DNA from: Flavobacterium branchiarum
Lineage (GTDB): Bacteria; Bacteroidota; Bacteroidia; Flavobacteriales; Flavobacteriaceae
DNA: 64,000 nucleotides
Direction: 5' to 3'
Assembly: GCF_030409845.1 (NCBI RefSeq)
Contig: NZ_JAUFQQ010000005.1
Location: 1,798,001 to 1,862,000, forward strand
The notes beneath the pieces are model-generated. The model was given only the letters and a program-made list of their open reading frames with translations. It made no database searches and was not told where the DNA came from. Within the stretch, counting starts at the first letter, position 1, and each line of letters starts with the position of its first letter. A program made the position numbers and the translations under genes. This document shows positions 1 to 12,267 of this stretch, one piece after another.

Positions 1-735
1 AACATCACGGAACAAATTCGTTACAGGAACTTCGGCAGTTGGAATTAAATATAAATCATCAATAGTCGAATGATACATTTGCCCTTCTTTGTCTGGCAAT
101 TGACCTGTACCGTAACCTGAAGCCTCATTTACCAAATGCGGTACTTGCACTTCATTATATCCAGCAGCAGTATTTTTATCTAAAAAATAATTGATTAAGG
201 CACGTTGTAATCTGGCTCCTTTTCCTTTATAAACAGGAAATCCAGCACCAGCAATTTTTACACCAAGCTCAAAATCGATAATATCATATTTTTTTACCAA
301 ATCCCAATGTGGTTGTGCACCTTCATGCAACACTGGAATTTCTCCTTCTTCGAAAACATTCAAATTCTCTTCTGGAGTTTTTCCTGCTGGAACAATATCC
401 GCTGGAAGATTTGGTAATGCATATAGTTTGTTAGTCAAATCTTGCGTCAAAACATCTGCTTTATCTGCTAACTCTTTACTTTTTTCTTTTAATACAACTG
501 TTTTCTCTTTTAAGATAGCGGCTTTAGATTTCTCACCCGCTTTCATTAATTCACCAATATCTTTGGATAATTTATTAGATTCAGACAAAATGTTATCCAA
601 CTCAACTTGAGTTGCACGACGTTTTTCGTCTAGTTGCACCACTTCTTCAACAGCGCTCTTGGCATCGATATTTCGTTTTGCCAAAGCGGTGATTACTTTC
701 TCCTGATTCTCTCTAATAAATGCGATTTGTAACAT
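1..735 (-). CDS. serS: Seryl-tRNA synthetase, N-terminal part (runs off the window)
   Basis: Class II aminoacyl-tRNA synthetase that charges tRNA-Ser in the cytoplasm. The visible 245 codons begin MLQIAFIRENQEKV, the usual SerRS start. A long charged helical region follows (about residues 30-100), which is the coiled-coil arm that grips the long variable arm of tRNA-Ser. The beginning of the catalytic domain is visible as GARLQRALINYFLD and the motif-2-side segment IPTAEVPVTN. The 3' part lies beyond position 1. The ATG at 733-735 is preceded by a good -7 promoter box at 776-784. No frameshift is seen. Confidence 0.96.
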   Translation of the reverse strand, partial: MLQIAFIRENQEKVITALAKRNIDAKSAVEEVVQLDEKRRATQVELDNILSESNKLSKDIGELMKAGEKSKAAILKEKTVVLKEKSKELADKADVLTQDLTNKLYALPNLPADIVPAGKTPEENLNVFEEGEIPVLHEGAQPHWDLVKKYDIIDFELGVKIAGAGFPVYKGKGARLQRALINYFLDKNTAAGYNEVQVPHLVNEASGYGTGQLPDKEGQMYHSTIDDLYLIPTAEVPVTNLFRDV

Positions 736-775
736 AGCTTAAATTTTGTAACTATTGTATTTTTATATTAAGGAA

Positions 776-784
776 GCAAATTTA
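776..784 (-). promoter_or_regulatory. -7 promoter box for serS
   Basis: The minus strand reads TAAATTTGC, matching the Bacteroidota sigma-A -7 consensus TAnnTTTG followed by C. It lies about 40 nt upstream of the serS ATG, leaving a short leader. Confidence 0.7.
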
Positions 785-1100
785 AGGAAATGTTTGCTAA
801 GAATTGGACAAAGTTTAACACTAAAGACAATTTCTTACTTATAAAAACAAATTATTAGATTAAAGTTACTATACTTAGTTGCACAAAGACAACACAAAGA
901 CATACAAAAGTTTAGTTATACAGAGAAATAATACTTAATCCTCCTGAGCCGAGTCGAAGGATCACATAGTTTAAAGCAATATAATTCCAATCACTTTACA
1001 GCATCATTATTCTCAAATCTCTCTTTCTTCTTGTATCTGCCTTCTCTCTTCTACAAAAAATCTTTGCCCCTTTTGCTTCTCTGAACCTCTGAGCCTTCCC
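785..1100. other. Gene-free AT-rich spacer
   Basis: No convincing open frame or RNA gene is seen. Around 940-965 there is a short GC-richer stretch (cctgagccgagtcgaagg) of the kind scattered between genes in flavobacteria; calling it a dispersed repeat is inference, as there is no second full copy in this window. Confidence 0.4.
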
Positions 1101-1640
1101 TTAAACCCTTTTAATTTCGTGTCCTACAAACTCTTCCAAAGTAGCAAACATATCATCTACCGAAAGAACTTCTAAATCAGGATGCGATTTTAAAAATCCA
1201 GCGTTAAGTGCGACCAGATTCTCTTCTATTTCATAAAAAGTATCATTATTAAGCAAATCTCTTATTGGGTTTACACCTTCTAATTTCCCTTTCAAGAATT
1301 TATTAAGTTTTACACTGCTCATTAATTTTACTTTTTTGCTTTGTTGCTGAAATAACTCCAAATGTTTGTCGGCACCTAGCAATGCCAAACCTTCTTCAAT
1401 TAATTCATTTAATTCTGCATTCCAACTTGAATTATATACAAATTGAGCAAAATTCCCTTCTGTATATTGTGAAGTATAATAATCTAAATAATAACTCATT
1501 AAAGCATCTTCATGAATCAGGTCATCATCAATTTTTTCCTCACGCATTAAATTAATTACCGAAATATTTGAGTGAATTACATCTTGAAGATTTTCACTAT
1601 TCATTGCCGTTTCAGAAATTATTATTCTACCGAATTCCAT
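1101..1640 (-). CDS. DMP19/DUF4375-like protein, 179 aa
   Basis: Small acidic soluble protein. The stretch MSYYLDYYTSQYTEGNFAQF followed by an alpha-helical glutamate-rich segment resembles the DMP19 (DUF4375) family. The founding member of that family is a Neisseria DNA-mimic protein, but most members have no known role. Residues 60-110 hold the family-like YNSSWNAELNELIEEGL core. An alternative start at Met13 (MNSENLQDVI) is possible, because the first twelve codons are less typical. The gene stands alone, upstream on the same strand of serS and separated from it by a long spacer. Family assignment is from recall of sequence style, not a search. Confidence 0.65.
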   Translation of the reverse strand: MEFGRIIISETAMNSENLQDVIHSNISVINLMREEKIDDDLIHEDALMSYYLDYYTSQYTEGNFAQFVYNSSWNAELNELIEEGLALLGADKHLELFQQQSKKVKLMSSVKLNKFLKGKLEGVNPIRDLLNNDTFYEIEENLVALNAGFLKSHPDLEVLSVDDMFATLEEFVGHEIKRV

Positions 1641-1727
1641 CTTATTTTGTGTTTTAGATTTTTGTTATGCAAATTTCAGTTAAATAAAAACAGAAAAGAA
1701 ATACAATGTAATTTATATGACATTATA

Positions 1728-1883
1728 TTAATCACTATTCTTCTTTTCGTTCATTTTTGCAACCAAGGCTTTCAATCGTAATGCTTTTTCTTTCTTCTCT
1801 TCTTGAATTTTAGCCTTTTTACGATTAAGCAACTTGGTATGCAAAGCCTTGTTTTTGGTGTTTTTCTCAGGTCCTTTAGCCAT
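1728..1883 (-). CDS. Lysine-rich small protein, 51 aa
   Basis: Encodes MAKGPEKNTKNKALHTKLLN followed by a run of Lys, Glu and Leu predicted to be a single charged helix, ending KMNEKKNSD. Short basic helical proteins of this type are common in flavobacterial genomes and often annotated hypothetical; a nucleic-acid or ribosome-associated role is only a guess. The frame is open further upstream, but the ATG at 1881-1883 is preferred. A -7 box lies 26 nt upstream of it, and the extra upstream codons would encode an unlikely hydrophobic leader overlapping the promoter. Confidence 0.7.
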   Translation of the reverse strand: MAKGPEKNTKNKALHTKLLNRKKAKIQEEKKEKALRLKALVAKMNEKKNSD

Positions 1884-1908
1884 AATATAAACTCTTCTTA
1901 ATTGTGCT

Positions 1909-1917
1909 ACAAAGATA
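1909..1917 (-). promoter_or_regulatory. -7 promoter box for the 51-aa gene
   Basis: The minus strand reads TATCTTTGT, a match to TAnnTTTG, 26 nt upstream of the chosen ATG. It decides the start of the small lysine-rich gene. Confidence 0.65.
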
Positions 1918-2007
1918 AAAAACAAATAGCAGAGATAAATTACAAACCTGCGCAATTATGAAGTTTAGTCATTGTTATACAAATTTAAATAAATACACTT
2001 TTCAAGA

Positions 2008-2106
2008 CGTGCCCTTCGTAAACTCCAGGTCGGGCTATTCACTCCAAGTCCTCGCACTTCCTCCGTCAGGCTGTGGGCTATCCGTTACTATCCCTCACGC
2101 AACGAA
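2008..2106. repeat. GC-rich probable dispersed intergenic repeat
   Basis: A roughly 100-bp block is clearly richer in G+C than its AT-rich surroundings and contains ggctattcactccaagtc and gggctatccgttactatc. It breaks the local composition and carries no credible gene. I recall very similar blocks between genes in other flavobacteria, so a dispersed element is inferred. The rest of the spacer to 2376 is AT-rich and holds nothing recognisable. Confidence 0.45.
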
Positions 2107-2376
2107 GCCATTATTAACCAATCCAAAAATTAAAACTTAATCCCAATAAGAGGCAAACCCGATTTTCTTAATACAACTGTTCACAACAAAATAAAAGAAT
2201 AGAAAAAACCTTTCATAGTAAATGTCGATTAATTTGACTAATTTGTGCAGAATAGACTATATAAATGAGTCACAAAGATTAAAAAAAGGTTAACGGGACA
2301 TAAATGTTTATTGGAAAGAAACAAATAAATATAAACACCATAATTGGTTTGACAAAATATCAATAAAATACTAGGG

Positions 2377-3279
2377 ATGAAAGACAGAATAACATTAGAA
2401 TATTATGTTTTAGATGTGTTTTCCAATACAAGTTACAAAGGAAATCCATTATCAGTAGTTTTTACTAATGGAGATTTAGAATTAGGAGTATATAAAAATA
2501 TAGCAAAAGAATTTGGATACTCAGAAACATCATTTGTTTATTACTCTAAAGAGCAAAAAGCATTGAATGTACGTTCGTTTACGCCAATGGGTTTTGAAAT
2601 AGATGGTGCAGGGCATAACTTACTAGGAGCCGTTAGTGGAGCATTATTAAAAAAGTTACCAATCTTTGATGAACAAGATGAAAACAATCGTTTTGCAATC
2701 ATGAAACATTCACCAATACGATTAACAGCAAGTTTTGATTCGGATACCCAATATCCTATTGTACAAATGCATCAGAAAAAGGCTGTTGTTAAACATCAAA
2801 TCCCAACCTATAAAATAGCAATAGCACTTGGTCTCAAAATTGAAGATTTAGAAGTTAATATGCTTGTTCCAACGGTCGTGCAAACAGAAGTTGCACACGT
2901 AATGGTTCCAATTCGAAATACTCAATTACTCAACAATTGCACACCAGACAGTTCACTATTAATCGAAATTTCAAAAGAATATCAATTTGAAGGATTTTAT
3001 TGTTTTACCATTACCGAAGAACATGAAGACAATATTGTTGAAGCTCGCTTTTTTAATCCTATAATCGGAATACATGAAGACGCGGCAACAGGAACTGCTG
3101 CTGGCCCTTTAATTGGTTTCTTAACAAAAGAGAAATATACACAACCAAATAAAGAATATAAGATCTTACAAGGCGTAAAATTAAATCAACCTTCCATAAT
3201 TGAAGTAATGAGTAGAGAAAATGATACTTTGGTTGGAGGATCTTCTGCAATAACAATGTGTGGAGAACTTTATATTTAG
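2377..3279 (+). CDS. PhzF-family isomerase/epimerase-like protein, 300 aa
   Basis: Member of the PhzF family (diaminopimelate-epimerase fold), cytoplasmic enzymes that isomerise small carboxylated substrates; only some act in phenazine synthesis. The first domain opens with YYVLDVFSNTSYKGNPLSVV, the typical PhzF start with the GNP motif. Residues around 42-50 hold the active-site segment FGYSETSFV with the conserved Glu. The second domain has HEDAATGTAAGPL, the conserved glycine/alanine loop. Full family length. The GAGHNLLGA segment occupies the place of the more usual GHATLA-type motif. No other phenazine genes are nearby, so the substrate is unknown. Confidence 0.85.
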   Translation: MKDRITLEYYVLDVFSNTSYKGNPLSVVFTNGDLELGVYKNIAKEFGYSETSFVYYSKEQKALNVRSFTPMGFEIDGAGHNLLGAVSGALLKKLPIFDEQDENNRFAIMKHSPIRLTASFDSDTQYPIVQMHQKKAVVKHQIPTYKIAIALGLKIEDLEVNMLVPTVVQTEVAHVMVPIRNTQLLNNCTPDSSLLIEISKEYQFEGFYCFTITEEHEDNIVEARFFNPIIGIHEDAATGTAAGPLIGFLTKEKYTQPNKEYKILQGVKLNQPSIIEVMSRENDTLVGGSSAITMCGELYI

Positions 3280-3332
3280 AATTTACTGAAGAAAATTATT
3301 GATTACATCTTATTCAGATTATCTAATCTTTT

Positions 3333-4439
3333 TGGGTCAAACAAAAAACTTGGGGACAAATGTTTAAAAAGCTAAATTTGCAACATTAAAAAAAACTATT
3401 TTGGATTTAGAATTAGCTATATATTTTTTACCTCAAGGAATACTAGATTATTTTGATATAGTTTCGCATAAACTAGAAAATGAAGTGATCCATTTTTATC
3501 TTGAAGAAAAAAATGTCCTTCCTCAAGAATACAAAACAGAATTAGCCAAATCGAAAGGTTTTCTACCAGAAATTACAGTTGAAGACTTTCCTCTTAGAGG
3601 TAAATCAGTATTGCTACATATAAAAAGAAGAAGATGGACATTGATTAAATCCAATGAAATAATTAAACGAGATTGGGAAATTGTTGCCAAAGGAACACGA
3701 ATTACAGCTGAATTCGCGTCTTTTTTAAAAGGTATCATTGGATAAAAATCCTGTAAGCGCAAGTAAATTTGGTAGCTATTACAATACTGATGGCAAAAAG
3801 TTGCAATATCTTTATAAAAATCATTTGAGTGATTTCAAGCTCTGGTCACAAAAACAACATGCTAAACAATGGTTGCTCTTTGGTAAAAACCTAGGAATGT
3901 ACCTCAGTTTAGATGAAACTTCACTTTCCAATGGAGAACTCTATACTGTATTAACTAATAAAGCAGCTAAAGGAAAAAAAGGAGCTATAGTGGCTATTGT
4001 AAAAGGAACTAAGGCTGAAGTAATAATAGAGCTATTAAACAGAATACCTCCCTCTAGAAGAGACATGGTTAAAGAAGTAACTGTGGATATGGCTTCAAAC
4101 ATGAATTTAATAGTTAAAAAATGTTTCCCTAAATCTCGAATTGTCACTGATAGGTTTCATGTACAAAAACTAGCTACTCAAGCTGTTCAAGAGGAGCGAA
4201 TAAAATTAAGATGGGAGATTATAGAACAAGAGAATATTCAATACGAAAGAAGTAAAAATACAGGAAAACCATACAGTCCAGAACTACTCTCAAACGGAGA
4301 TACTAAAAAACAGCTTTTAGCACGCTCTAGATATGTATTGTTTAAAACTCCAAACAAATGGACGACTTCACAAGCCCTTAGAGCACAGCTATTATTTGAA
4401 TTATATTTTTGCTTAACCCCAACTTTTACACTTGATCCA
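3333..4439 (+). mobile_element. ISAon1-type (ISL3-like) insertion sequence, internally deleted
   Basis: Imperfect terminal inverted repeats are visible: left end tgggtcaa-n7-acttggggac (3333-3356) and, reverse-complemented, right end tggatcaa-n7-agttggggtt (about 4413-4439). Inside are the two reading frames of an ISAon1-style transposase, and a -7 box TAAATTTGC at 3373-3381 can drive them. The element is about 1.1 kb, and the second frame reaches the right end before the expected C-terminal region, so part of the transposase has been deleted. No clear target-site duplication was found. Confidence 0.7.
3401..3745 (+). CDS. ISAon1-family transposase, N-terminal reading frame, 114 aa
   Basis: N-terminal region protein of ISAon1-type transposases. 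It opens MDLELAIYFLPQGILDYFDI, then FPLRGKSVLLHIKRRRW, a segment typical of the DNA-binding half. The start appears to be TTG at 3401, about 20 nt after a -7 box; no in-frame ATG is available. The end overlaps the next frame by 8 nt at attggataaa. The catalytic half could therefore be made by frameshifting or by re-initiation at the TTG inside the overlap, as seen for other two-frame IS elements. This half looks intact. Confidence 0.75.
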   Translation: MDLELAIYFLPQGILDYFDIVSHKLENEVIHFYLEEKNVLPQEYKTELAKSKGFLPEITVEDFPLRGKSVLLHIKRRRWTLIKSNEIIKRDWEIVAKGTRITAEFASFLKGIIG

Positions 4440-4466
4440 AGATTGAGGCAATACGGGATTCTTTAA
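3738..4466 (+). pseudogene. ISAon1-family transposase catalytic half, C-terminally truncated
   Basis: ISL3-like DDE transposase. LDETSLSNGELYTVLTNK carries the first catalytic Asp and VTVDMASNMN the second, followed by RFHVQKLATQAVQEERI. After AQLLFELY (about residue 225) the similarity to the family stops. The last residues are read through the right inverted repeat into flanking DNA (LTPTFTLDPRLRQYGIL). The region with the third catalytic residue, usually about 80-100 further residues, is missing, so the protein should be inactive. The starting codon is TTG at 3738. The deletion removed DNA between codon ~225 and the right end without destroying the inverted repeat. Confidence 0.75.
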
Positions 4467-4542
4467 AAACTGTCTTGCGTTAGTTTCTTGCGGAGATTCT
4501 TCGTGCCTCAGAAAGACAAGATTGTGTACGACAAAATTGGGC

Positions 4543-4580
4543 AAAAAAAAAGCCCTGTTTCGTTAGAAACAGGGCTTTAA
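4543..4580 (-). terminator. Rho-independent terminator of the rRNA operon
   Basis: On the minus strand, an AAGCCCTGTTTC stem with loop taacg and its complement is followed by a run of nine T, just after the 5S 3' end. It is a strong intrinsic terminator for the operon. Confidence 0.9.
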
Positions 4581-4583
4581 AGA

Positions 4584-4693
4584 AAGGCGACGACATACTC
4601 TCCCACATAACTGCAGTACCATCTGCGCAGGCGGGCTTAACTACTCTGTTCGGGATGGGAAGAGGTGAGCCCCGCCGCAATAACCACCTTAAG
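4584..4693 (-). rRNA. rrf: 5S ribosomal RNA
   Basis: The minus strand contains the characteristic 5S core: GGTGGTTATTGCGGCGGGG, then CCCATCCCGAACAGAGTAG, then TTAAGCCCGCC, ending near ATGTCGTCGCCTTTC. About 110 nt, last gene of the rRNA operon. Ends are estimated from the closing helix, which pairs the two terminal segments; they could be off by a few bases. Confidence 0.92.
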
Positions 4694-4849
4694 GTCGTTA
4701 GTTGCTTTGGACAACTTTTCAATTGTTAATTATTAATTGTTGATTATTAATTATCAAGTGAACAATATCTTAACACACTGAGATAAAGAAAAAATATAAT
4801 TTATTTAGAAAGTTTCTCCCCCACACCGTAGTGTGGGGAAAAGGGTGTA

Positions 4850-7735
<2,886 letters not shown>

Positions 7736-7830
7736 CAATCATAATTTAATATGACCGTTTTTTTTTGTTTTTATATTTTGTATTGTTACTCAATAAAAAC
7801 GCTTTCTACTTTTTATTATTTTCTTATCTC

Positions 7831-7846
7831 AATATGTCAATGAACT
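7831..7846 (-). promoter_or_regulatory. boxA-like motif in the 16S-23S spacer
   Basis: The minus strand reads GTTCATTGACATATTG. Closely similar 16-mers occur three times in the leader of the same operon (9914-9929, 10060-10075, 10184-10199). Recurrence before both large rRNAs suggests a transcription antitermination or rRNA-processing signal; this role is inferred from position. Confidence 0.55.
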
Positions 7847-7932
7847 TTTTCTTTTTAGATTAAGAAAATAGAGATTAGAGTATAGACTTAATCTATATTC
7901 TTTTTTTCTATATTCTATCTTCTTAAAGATAG

Positions 7933-8006
7933 TGGAGAATAACGGAGTCGAACCGTTGACCTCCTGCGTGCAAGGCAGGCGCTCTAGCCAGCTGAGCTAA
8001 TCCCCC
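7933..8006 (-). tRNA. tRNA-Ala (anticodon TGC)
   Basis: The minus strand folds into a cloverleaf. The acceptor GGGGGAT pairs with ATTCTCC (two G-U pairs), the D-arm is GCTC...GAGC, the anticodon arm is CCTGC-CTTGCAC-GCAGG giving TGC, and the T-arm is AACGG-TTCGACT-CCGTT, with discriminator A. CCA is not encoded. It lies in the 16S-23S spacer next to tRNA-Ile, the usual bacterial arrangement. Confidence 0.97.
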
Positions 8007-8094
8007 ATTTTTAAAATGATGATGAATTATGAGTTATGAATTCGCTCATAAATGCTCAACTTCTAAAATTTCCTTTTATTTAAGTTTTAAATAG

Positions 8095-8168
8095 TAGTCC
8101 CGGGCAGACTCGAACTGCCGACCCCTACATTATCAGTGTAGTACTCTAACCAGCTGAGCTACGAGACT
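8095..8168 (-). tRNA. tRNA-Ile (anticodon GAT)
   Basis: Cloverleaf on the minus strand: acceptor AGTCTCG with CGGGACT, D-arm GCTC...GAGT, anticodon arm CTACA-CTGATAA-TGTAG giving GAT, T-arm GGCAG-TTCGAGT-CTGCC, discriminator A. CCA is not encoded. It is the first tRNA after 16S in the operon. Confidence 0.97.
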
Positions 8169-8286
8169 CTGTTTTACTTAAATTTATTATTTGAACTAAC
8201 AGCAGAGTAATATAATCTTTAGAGATGAACCTTTAGTATCTTTCGTCTTCATTCCCTAGCGTGCATATAGCTAACACTAAGGCTCT

Positions 8287-9800
<1,514 letters not shown>

Positions 9801-9913
9801 GTATATTTTTTATATTATATTGCGACTCAGATTCTATCGGTTATATTCAAATCTTGCGATTCTATTACTCTTTATTATTTGTTTCGAAATCTCTTTCGAA
9901 ACGGCTGTCAATT

Positions 9914-9929
9914 CAATATGTCTAAGAAC
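9914..9929 (-). promoter_or_regulatory. boxA-like leader motif, proximal copy
   Basis: The minus strand reads GTTCTTAGACATATTG, nearly the same as the motif in the 16S-23S spacer. It lies about 115 nt before 16S and about 40 nt after the proximal -7 box. Confidence 0.5.
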
Positions 9930-9969
9930 TTTCTCTTTATTTTTGTATCACTTGTTTCTCAAAGCGGGT

Positions 9970-9978
9970 GCAAAAGTA
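9970..9978 (-). promoter_or_regulatory. rRNA operon promoter, proximal -7 box
   Basis: The minus strand reads TACTTTTGC followed by ACCCGC. It matches TAnnTTTG and lies about 170 nt upstream of 16S. It is one of three boxes with the same downstream GCACCC(C)GC sequence. Confidence 0.7.
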
Positions 9979-10059
9979 ATGAACTCCTTTTTAACTGGCA
10001 AGATAATTTTGAAGTTTTTTTTAGAAATTTTTATTTCTAATTTTCTTCTCTAATCTTAG

Positions 10060-10075
10060 CAGTATTTCAAGGAAC
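10060..10075 (-). promoter_or_regulatory. boxA-like leader motif, middle copy
   Basis: The minus strand reads GTTCCTTGAAATACTG, about 20 nt downstream of the middle -7 box. It is a variant of the motif found in the spacer and the other leader copies. Confidence 0.45.
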
Positions 10076-10094
10076 TTCGCTTCTTTTGCGGGGT

Positions 10095-10103
10095 GCAAAT
10101 GTA
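10095..10103 (-). promoter_or_regulatory. rRNA operon promoter, middle -7 box
   Basis: The minus strand reads TACATTTGC followed by ACCCCGC. It is 125 bp upstream of the proximal box, and the upstream side has a TTG-containing stretch at about the right spacing for a -33 element. Confidence 0.7.
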
Positions 10104-10183
10104 ACTTTCGTTTTCCAAACTCACAAGCTTTTTTTAATCTTTATTTTTAAAACTTTCGTTTCTATTTTTGATTGTTTGCTTGT

Positions 10184-10199
10184 CAGTATTTCAGTGAAC
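10184..10199 (-). promoter_or_regulatory. boxA-like leader motif, distal copy
   Basis: The minus strand reads GTTCACTGAAATACTG, about 20 nt downstream of the distal -7 box, the same layout as the middle module. Confidence 0.45.
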
Positions 10200-10217
10200 G
10201 TCTTGTTTGTTGCGGGT

Positions 10218-10226
10218 GCAAAACTA
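10218..10226 (-). promoter_or_regulatory. rRNA operon promoter, distal -7 box
   Basis: The minus strand reads TAGTTTTGC followed by ACCCGC, 123 bp upstream of the middle box. The region from here to 10462 holds no gene; a short gcaaagacgcaaagacgc stretch near 10395 resembles flavobacterial intergenic repeats. Confidence 0.65.
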
Positions 10227-10462
10227 CCACCTTTTTATAGATAAACAATACTTTCCGCTTGTGTTTTTGCGTTTATTTTGAGTTTATTTCTTAATGTATT
10301 GATAACACTATATTTACGATTTGGTTGTTTTTGAGTTTCGTGAGTATTTTCGGTAGCTGTTTCTTGGTGATGCCCATTTTTAGTGGGATTCTCGCAAAGA
10401 CGCAAAGACGCAAAGCTTATTATATTGTCGTTAAATATGTCGTTTATCCTCTATTTTACCCC

Positions 10463-10555
10463 TCCTAGCCCTGATAGAAGCGGAAATCCTTGCCCTTTTT
10501 TCTTTAAAAAGGACAAGATTGAAGCGCATAGCAGGTAAAAGCTCCTAGAAATAGG
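10463..10555 (+). repeat. Dispersed structured repeat, copy A
   Basis: One of three related blocks in the window (others at 12576-12662 and 36351-36420). The shared skeleton is tagccc-n-gatag, then an ATCCTT...AAGAT hairpin, then gcggatagc-type sequence, ending gctcctaa. The hairpin here pairs CTTGcCCTTTTT with AAAAAGGaCAAG. Stem bases differ between copies but pairing is kept. There is no coding potential. A rare, probably mobile or RNA-forming intergenic element is inferred. Confidence 0.6.
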
Positions 10556-10660
10556 TGTGCTTATTAGTTTTTATTGTTTCATACTATATATAGTATACTT
10601 CGATACCTAAATATATAAAGTAGAAAAGTCTCCTTATATATATGATAGGTATATATAAAG

Positions 10661-10691
10661 AAGAAGCCTTCTCAATATGAGAAGGCTTCTT
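10661..10691. terminator. Hairpin terminator downstream of the CDGSH gene
   Basis: AAGAAGCCTTCTC with its perfect complement around the short loop aata; T-rich flank on the minus strand. It ends the minus-strand CDGSH transcript. Confidence 0.7.
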
Positions 10692-10715
10692 GTAATTTGC
10701 TTGAGAATAGAATTC

Positions 10716-10943
10716 TTAGTTTGTTTTCATTGGTGGTAAATCGAACGCTTTTGATTCGTGTTCGAAATTGTTACGGTGTGCTCCATCGCAGAATGGTTTG
10801 TTTGATGACAATCCGCAACGGCAAAGTCCTAATGCTGCTCTTCCTTGTAATCCGTACACTGTACCTTCTGAATCCATTATTTCGAAATCACCCTCTATCT
10901 TTATAGATCCGTTTTTATTAATTATCAACTTTGTCTTACTCAT
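10716..10943 (-). CDS. CDGSH iron-sulfur domain protein, 75 aa
   Basis: Small protein of the mitoNEET/CDGSH type that binds a 2Fe-2S cluster through three Cys and one His. The motif CRCGLSSNKPFCDGAH is complete, giving ligands Cys41, Cys43, Cys52 and His56. The N-terminal half (MSKTKLIINKNGSIKIEGDF) forms the short beta strands that precede the motif in bacterial members. There is no signal peptide or membrane anchor, so it is cytosolic. The family is linked to redox or iron-sulfur handling, but the partner here is unknown. It is monocistronic, with its own terminator downstream. Confidence 0.93.
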   Translation of the reverse strand: MSKTKLIINKNGSIKIEGDFEIMDSEGTVYGLQGRAALGLCRCGLSSNKPFCDGAHRNNFEHESKAFDLPPMKTN

Positions 10944-11136
10944 AATGCTCTTTTCTTTTTTTGCTCAAAGATTGCAAAATAATTTTCGAAGGTTTTGCAT
11001 CGAGACATTGTTTTTACGTGTCTAAAGCTTAGTTTAAAACTATTCTATTTTATGAAGTTCATTCTAAAAAGCTGTCTCACTATAACACACAAAGGCTAGA
11101 CTCGATTTGGCTTGACTTTGGTAATAATGGCTTGTC

Positions 11137-12267
11137 TTAGTTTTTGATCTTTTGCTCTAGGTTTAATTGTTTCTGTGGTGGGATTCGTTTCTTTAAAAAC
11201 AAGATCTGTCCTAAATGGCTTGATTGATGCTCCATAACATGAAACCAGCAATATTGATTGGACCAATCGTATTCTTTTTGTACTTCGGCAAACCAAGCAT
11301 CATCTCGTTTTTTAAGTTCTGCTATGGTTTTTGCTCTTACTTCATTATATATATCTAAATAGTATTGTACTTCATGTCCTTTGAATTCATCGCGTCCGCC
11401 TTTATCTAAATTCAATGCTACATCCCATTTTTTCTTTTCTTCTTCATTAAAGCCTCTGTTTTCAAAGGTAAAAACTTGATAATACGCTTCGGCTGCCGCT
11501 AGGTGCATTATTAAGGAACCTATTCTGTTTGCTTCGGCATCGTGTAAATAATCTATTTCATATTGGTTCATGTTCTTAACTGTGTTCTCAACACGTCTTT
11601 TGAGATCTTCTAACATTGAAATCATTGCGCCAATTTGTGGAGAAGCGCCTTCGACATTTCCAATTTGTGCTTTTAATGGTGGTTTTATTCCACTGCCTTC
11701 TAGCAACAGTCCATGATTGCCATCTGTACTTTCTTTGGTAGATGTGATTTTATATTCTTTAACTTTTGTCTTTTCTCCTTTTGAGATTCCTGTATTCCAC
11801 TTTGGAATTTCGTCATTATTTACAACTGTTTCGAAACTTGAATTAAGCACTTTAACTGGTTCTAGTACCCCTTTGTCATTTTCTATAAATAATTCGAACT
11901 TATCAAAATAGAATTTTCCATTATATGAACACAGTCCGCCAAAGTTTAATGATTTTGTATTTGAGTCTATTGTTCCTTCTACTGTGTATGATTTCCATTC
12001 CTTTTCTTTAATAGGTCTATCTCTCATGTTATCAAAAAAACGGTCTTCATCATTTTTTGTATCTGTTCTTGCCCATACTCCTGCCCAAGCCGATGGATCA
12101 TTTGTTTCTACTTTTACTGAAGCAATAACTTTAAACTTTTTCTTAGTGGCTGTTTGTATGTCTAGAGTTTGAGTAAAAGATGTCCAATCTCTTGAAACAA
12201 TCTTTGGCGCTTGAGCATAAGTCAATAAATGACTTAAAAATAATAGTACTAATGCTGTTTTTTTCAT
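11137..12267 (-). CDS. Secreted DinB-like (DUF664-type) protein with N-terminal beta domain, 376 aa
   Basis: Starts with a clear signal peptide (MKKTALVLLFLSHLLTYAQA, cleavage after about residue 20), so it is exported. Residues 25-165 look like a beta-rich domain with alternating hydrophobic strands and aromatic residues, possibly carbohydrate-binding. Residues about 205-365 are a four-helix DinB/DUF664-type domain, with LIMHLAAAEAYY in the second helix and CWFHVMEHQSSHLGQILFLK near the end. These provide the His residues that bind a metal in this superfamily. DinB proteins are usually cytoplasmic and short; the exported two-domain form is less common. Substrate unknown. Confidence 0.75.
   Translation of the reverse strand: MKKTALVLLFLSHLLTYAQAPKIVSRDWTSFTQTLDIQTATKKKFKVIASVKVETNDPSAWAGVWARTDTKNDEDRFFDNMRDRPIKEKEWKSYTVEGTIDSNTKSLNFGGLCSYNGKFYFDKFELFIENDKGVLEPVKVLNSSFETVVNNDEIPKWNTGISKGEKTKVKEYKITSTKESTDGNHGLLLEGSGIKPPLKAQIGNVEGASPQIGAMISMLEDLKRRVENTVKNMNQYEIDYLHDAEANRIGSLIMHLAAAEAYYQVFTFENRGFNEEEKKKWDVALNLDKGGRDEFKGHEVQYYLDIYNEVRAKTIAELKKRDDAWFAEVQKEYDWSNQYCWFHVMEHQSSHLGQILFLKKRIPPQKQLNLEQKIKN

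Noticed and set aside
1958..2140. Plus-strand frame of 60 codons
   Set aside because: It covers the GC-rich dispersed repeat and has no promoter box or protein-like pattern.
2377..3279. Phenazine biosynthesis locus
   Set aside because: Only one PhzF-like gene and no other phz genes; the family has many unrelated roles.
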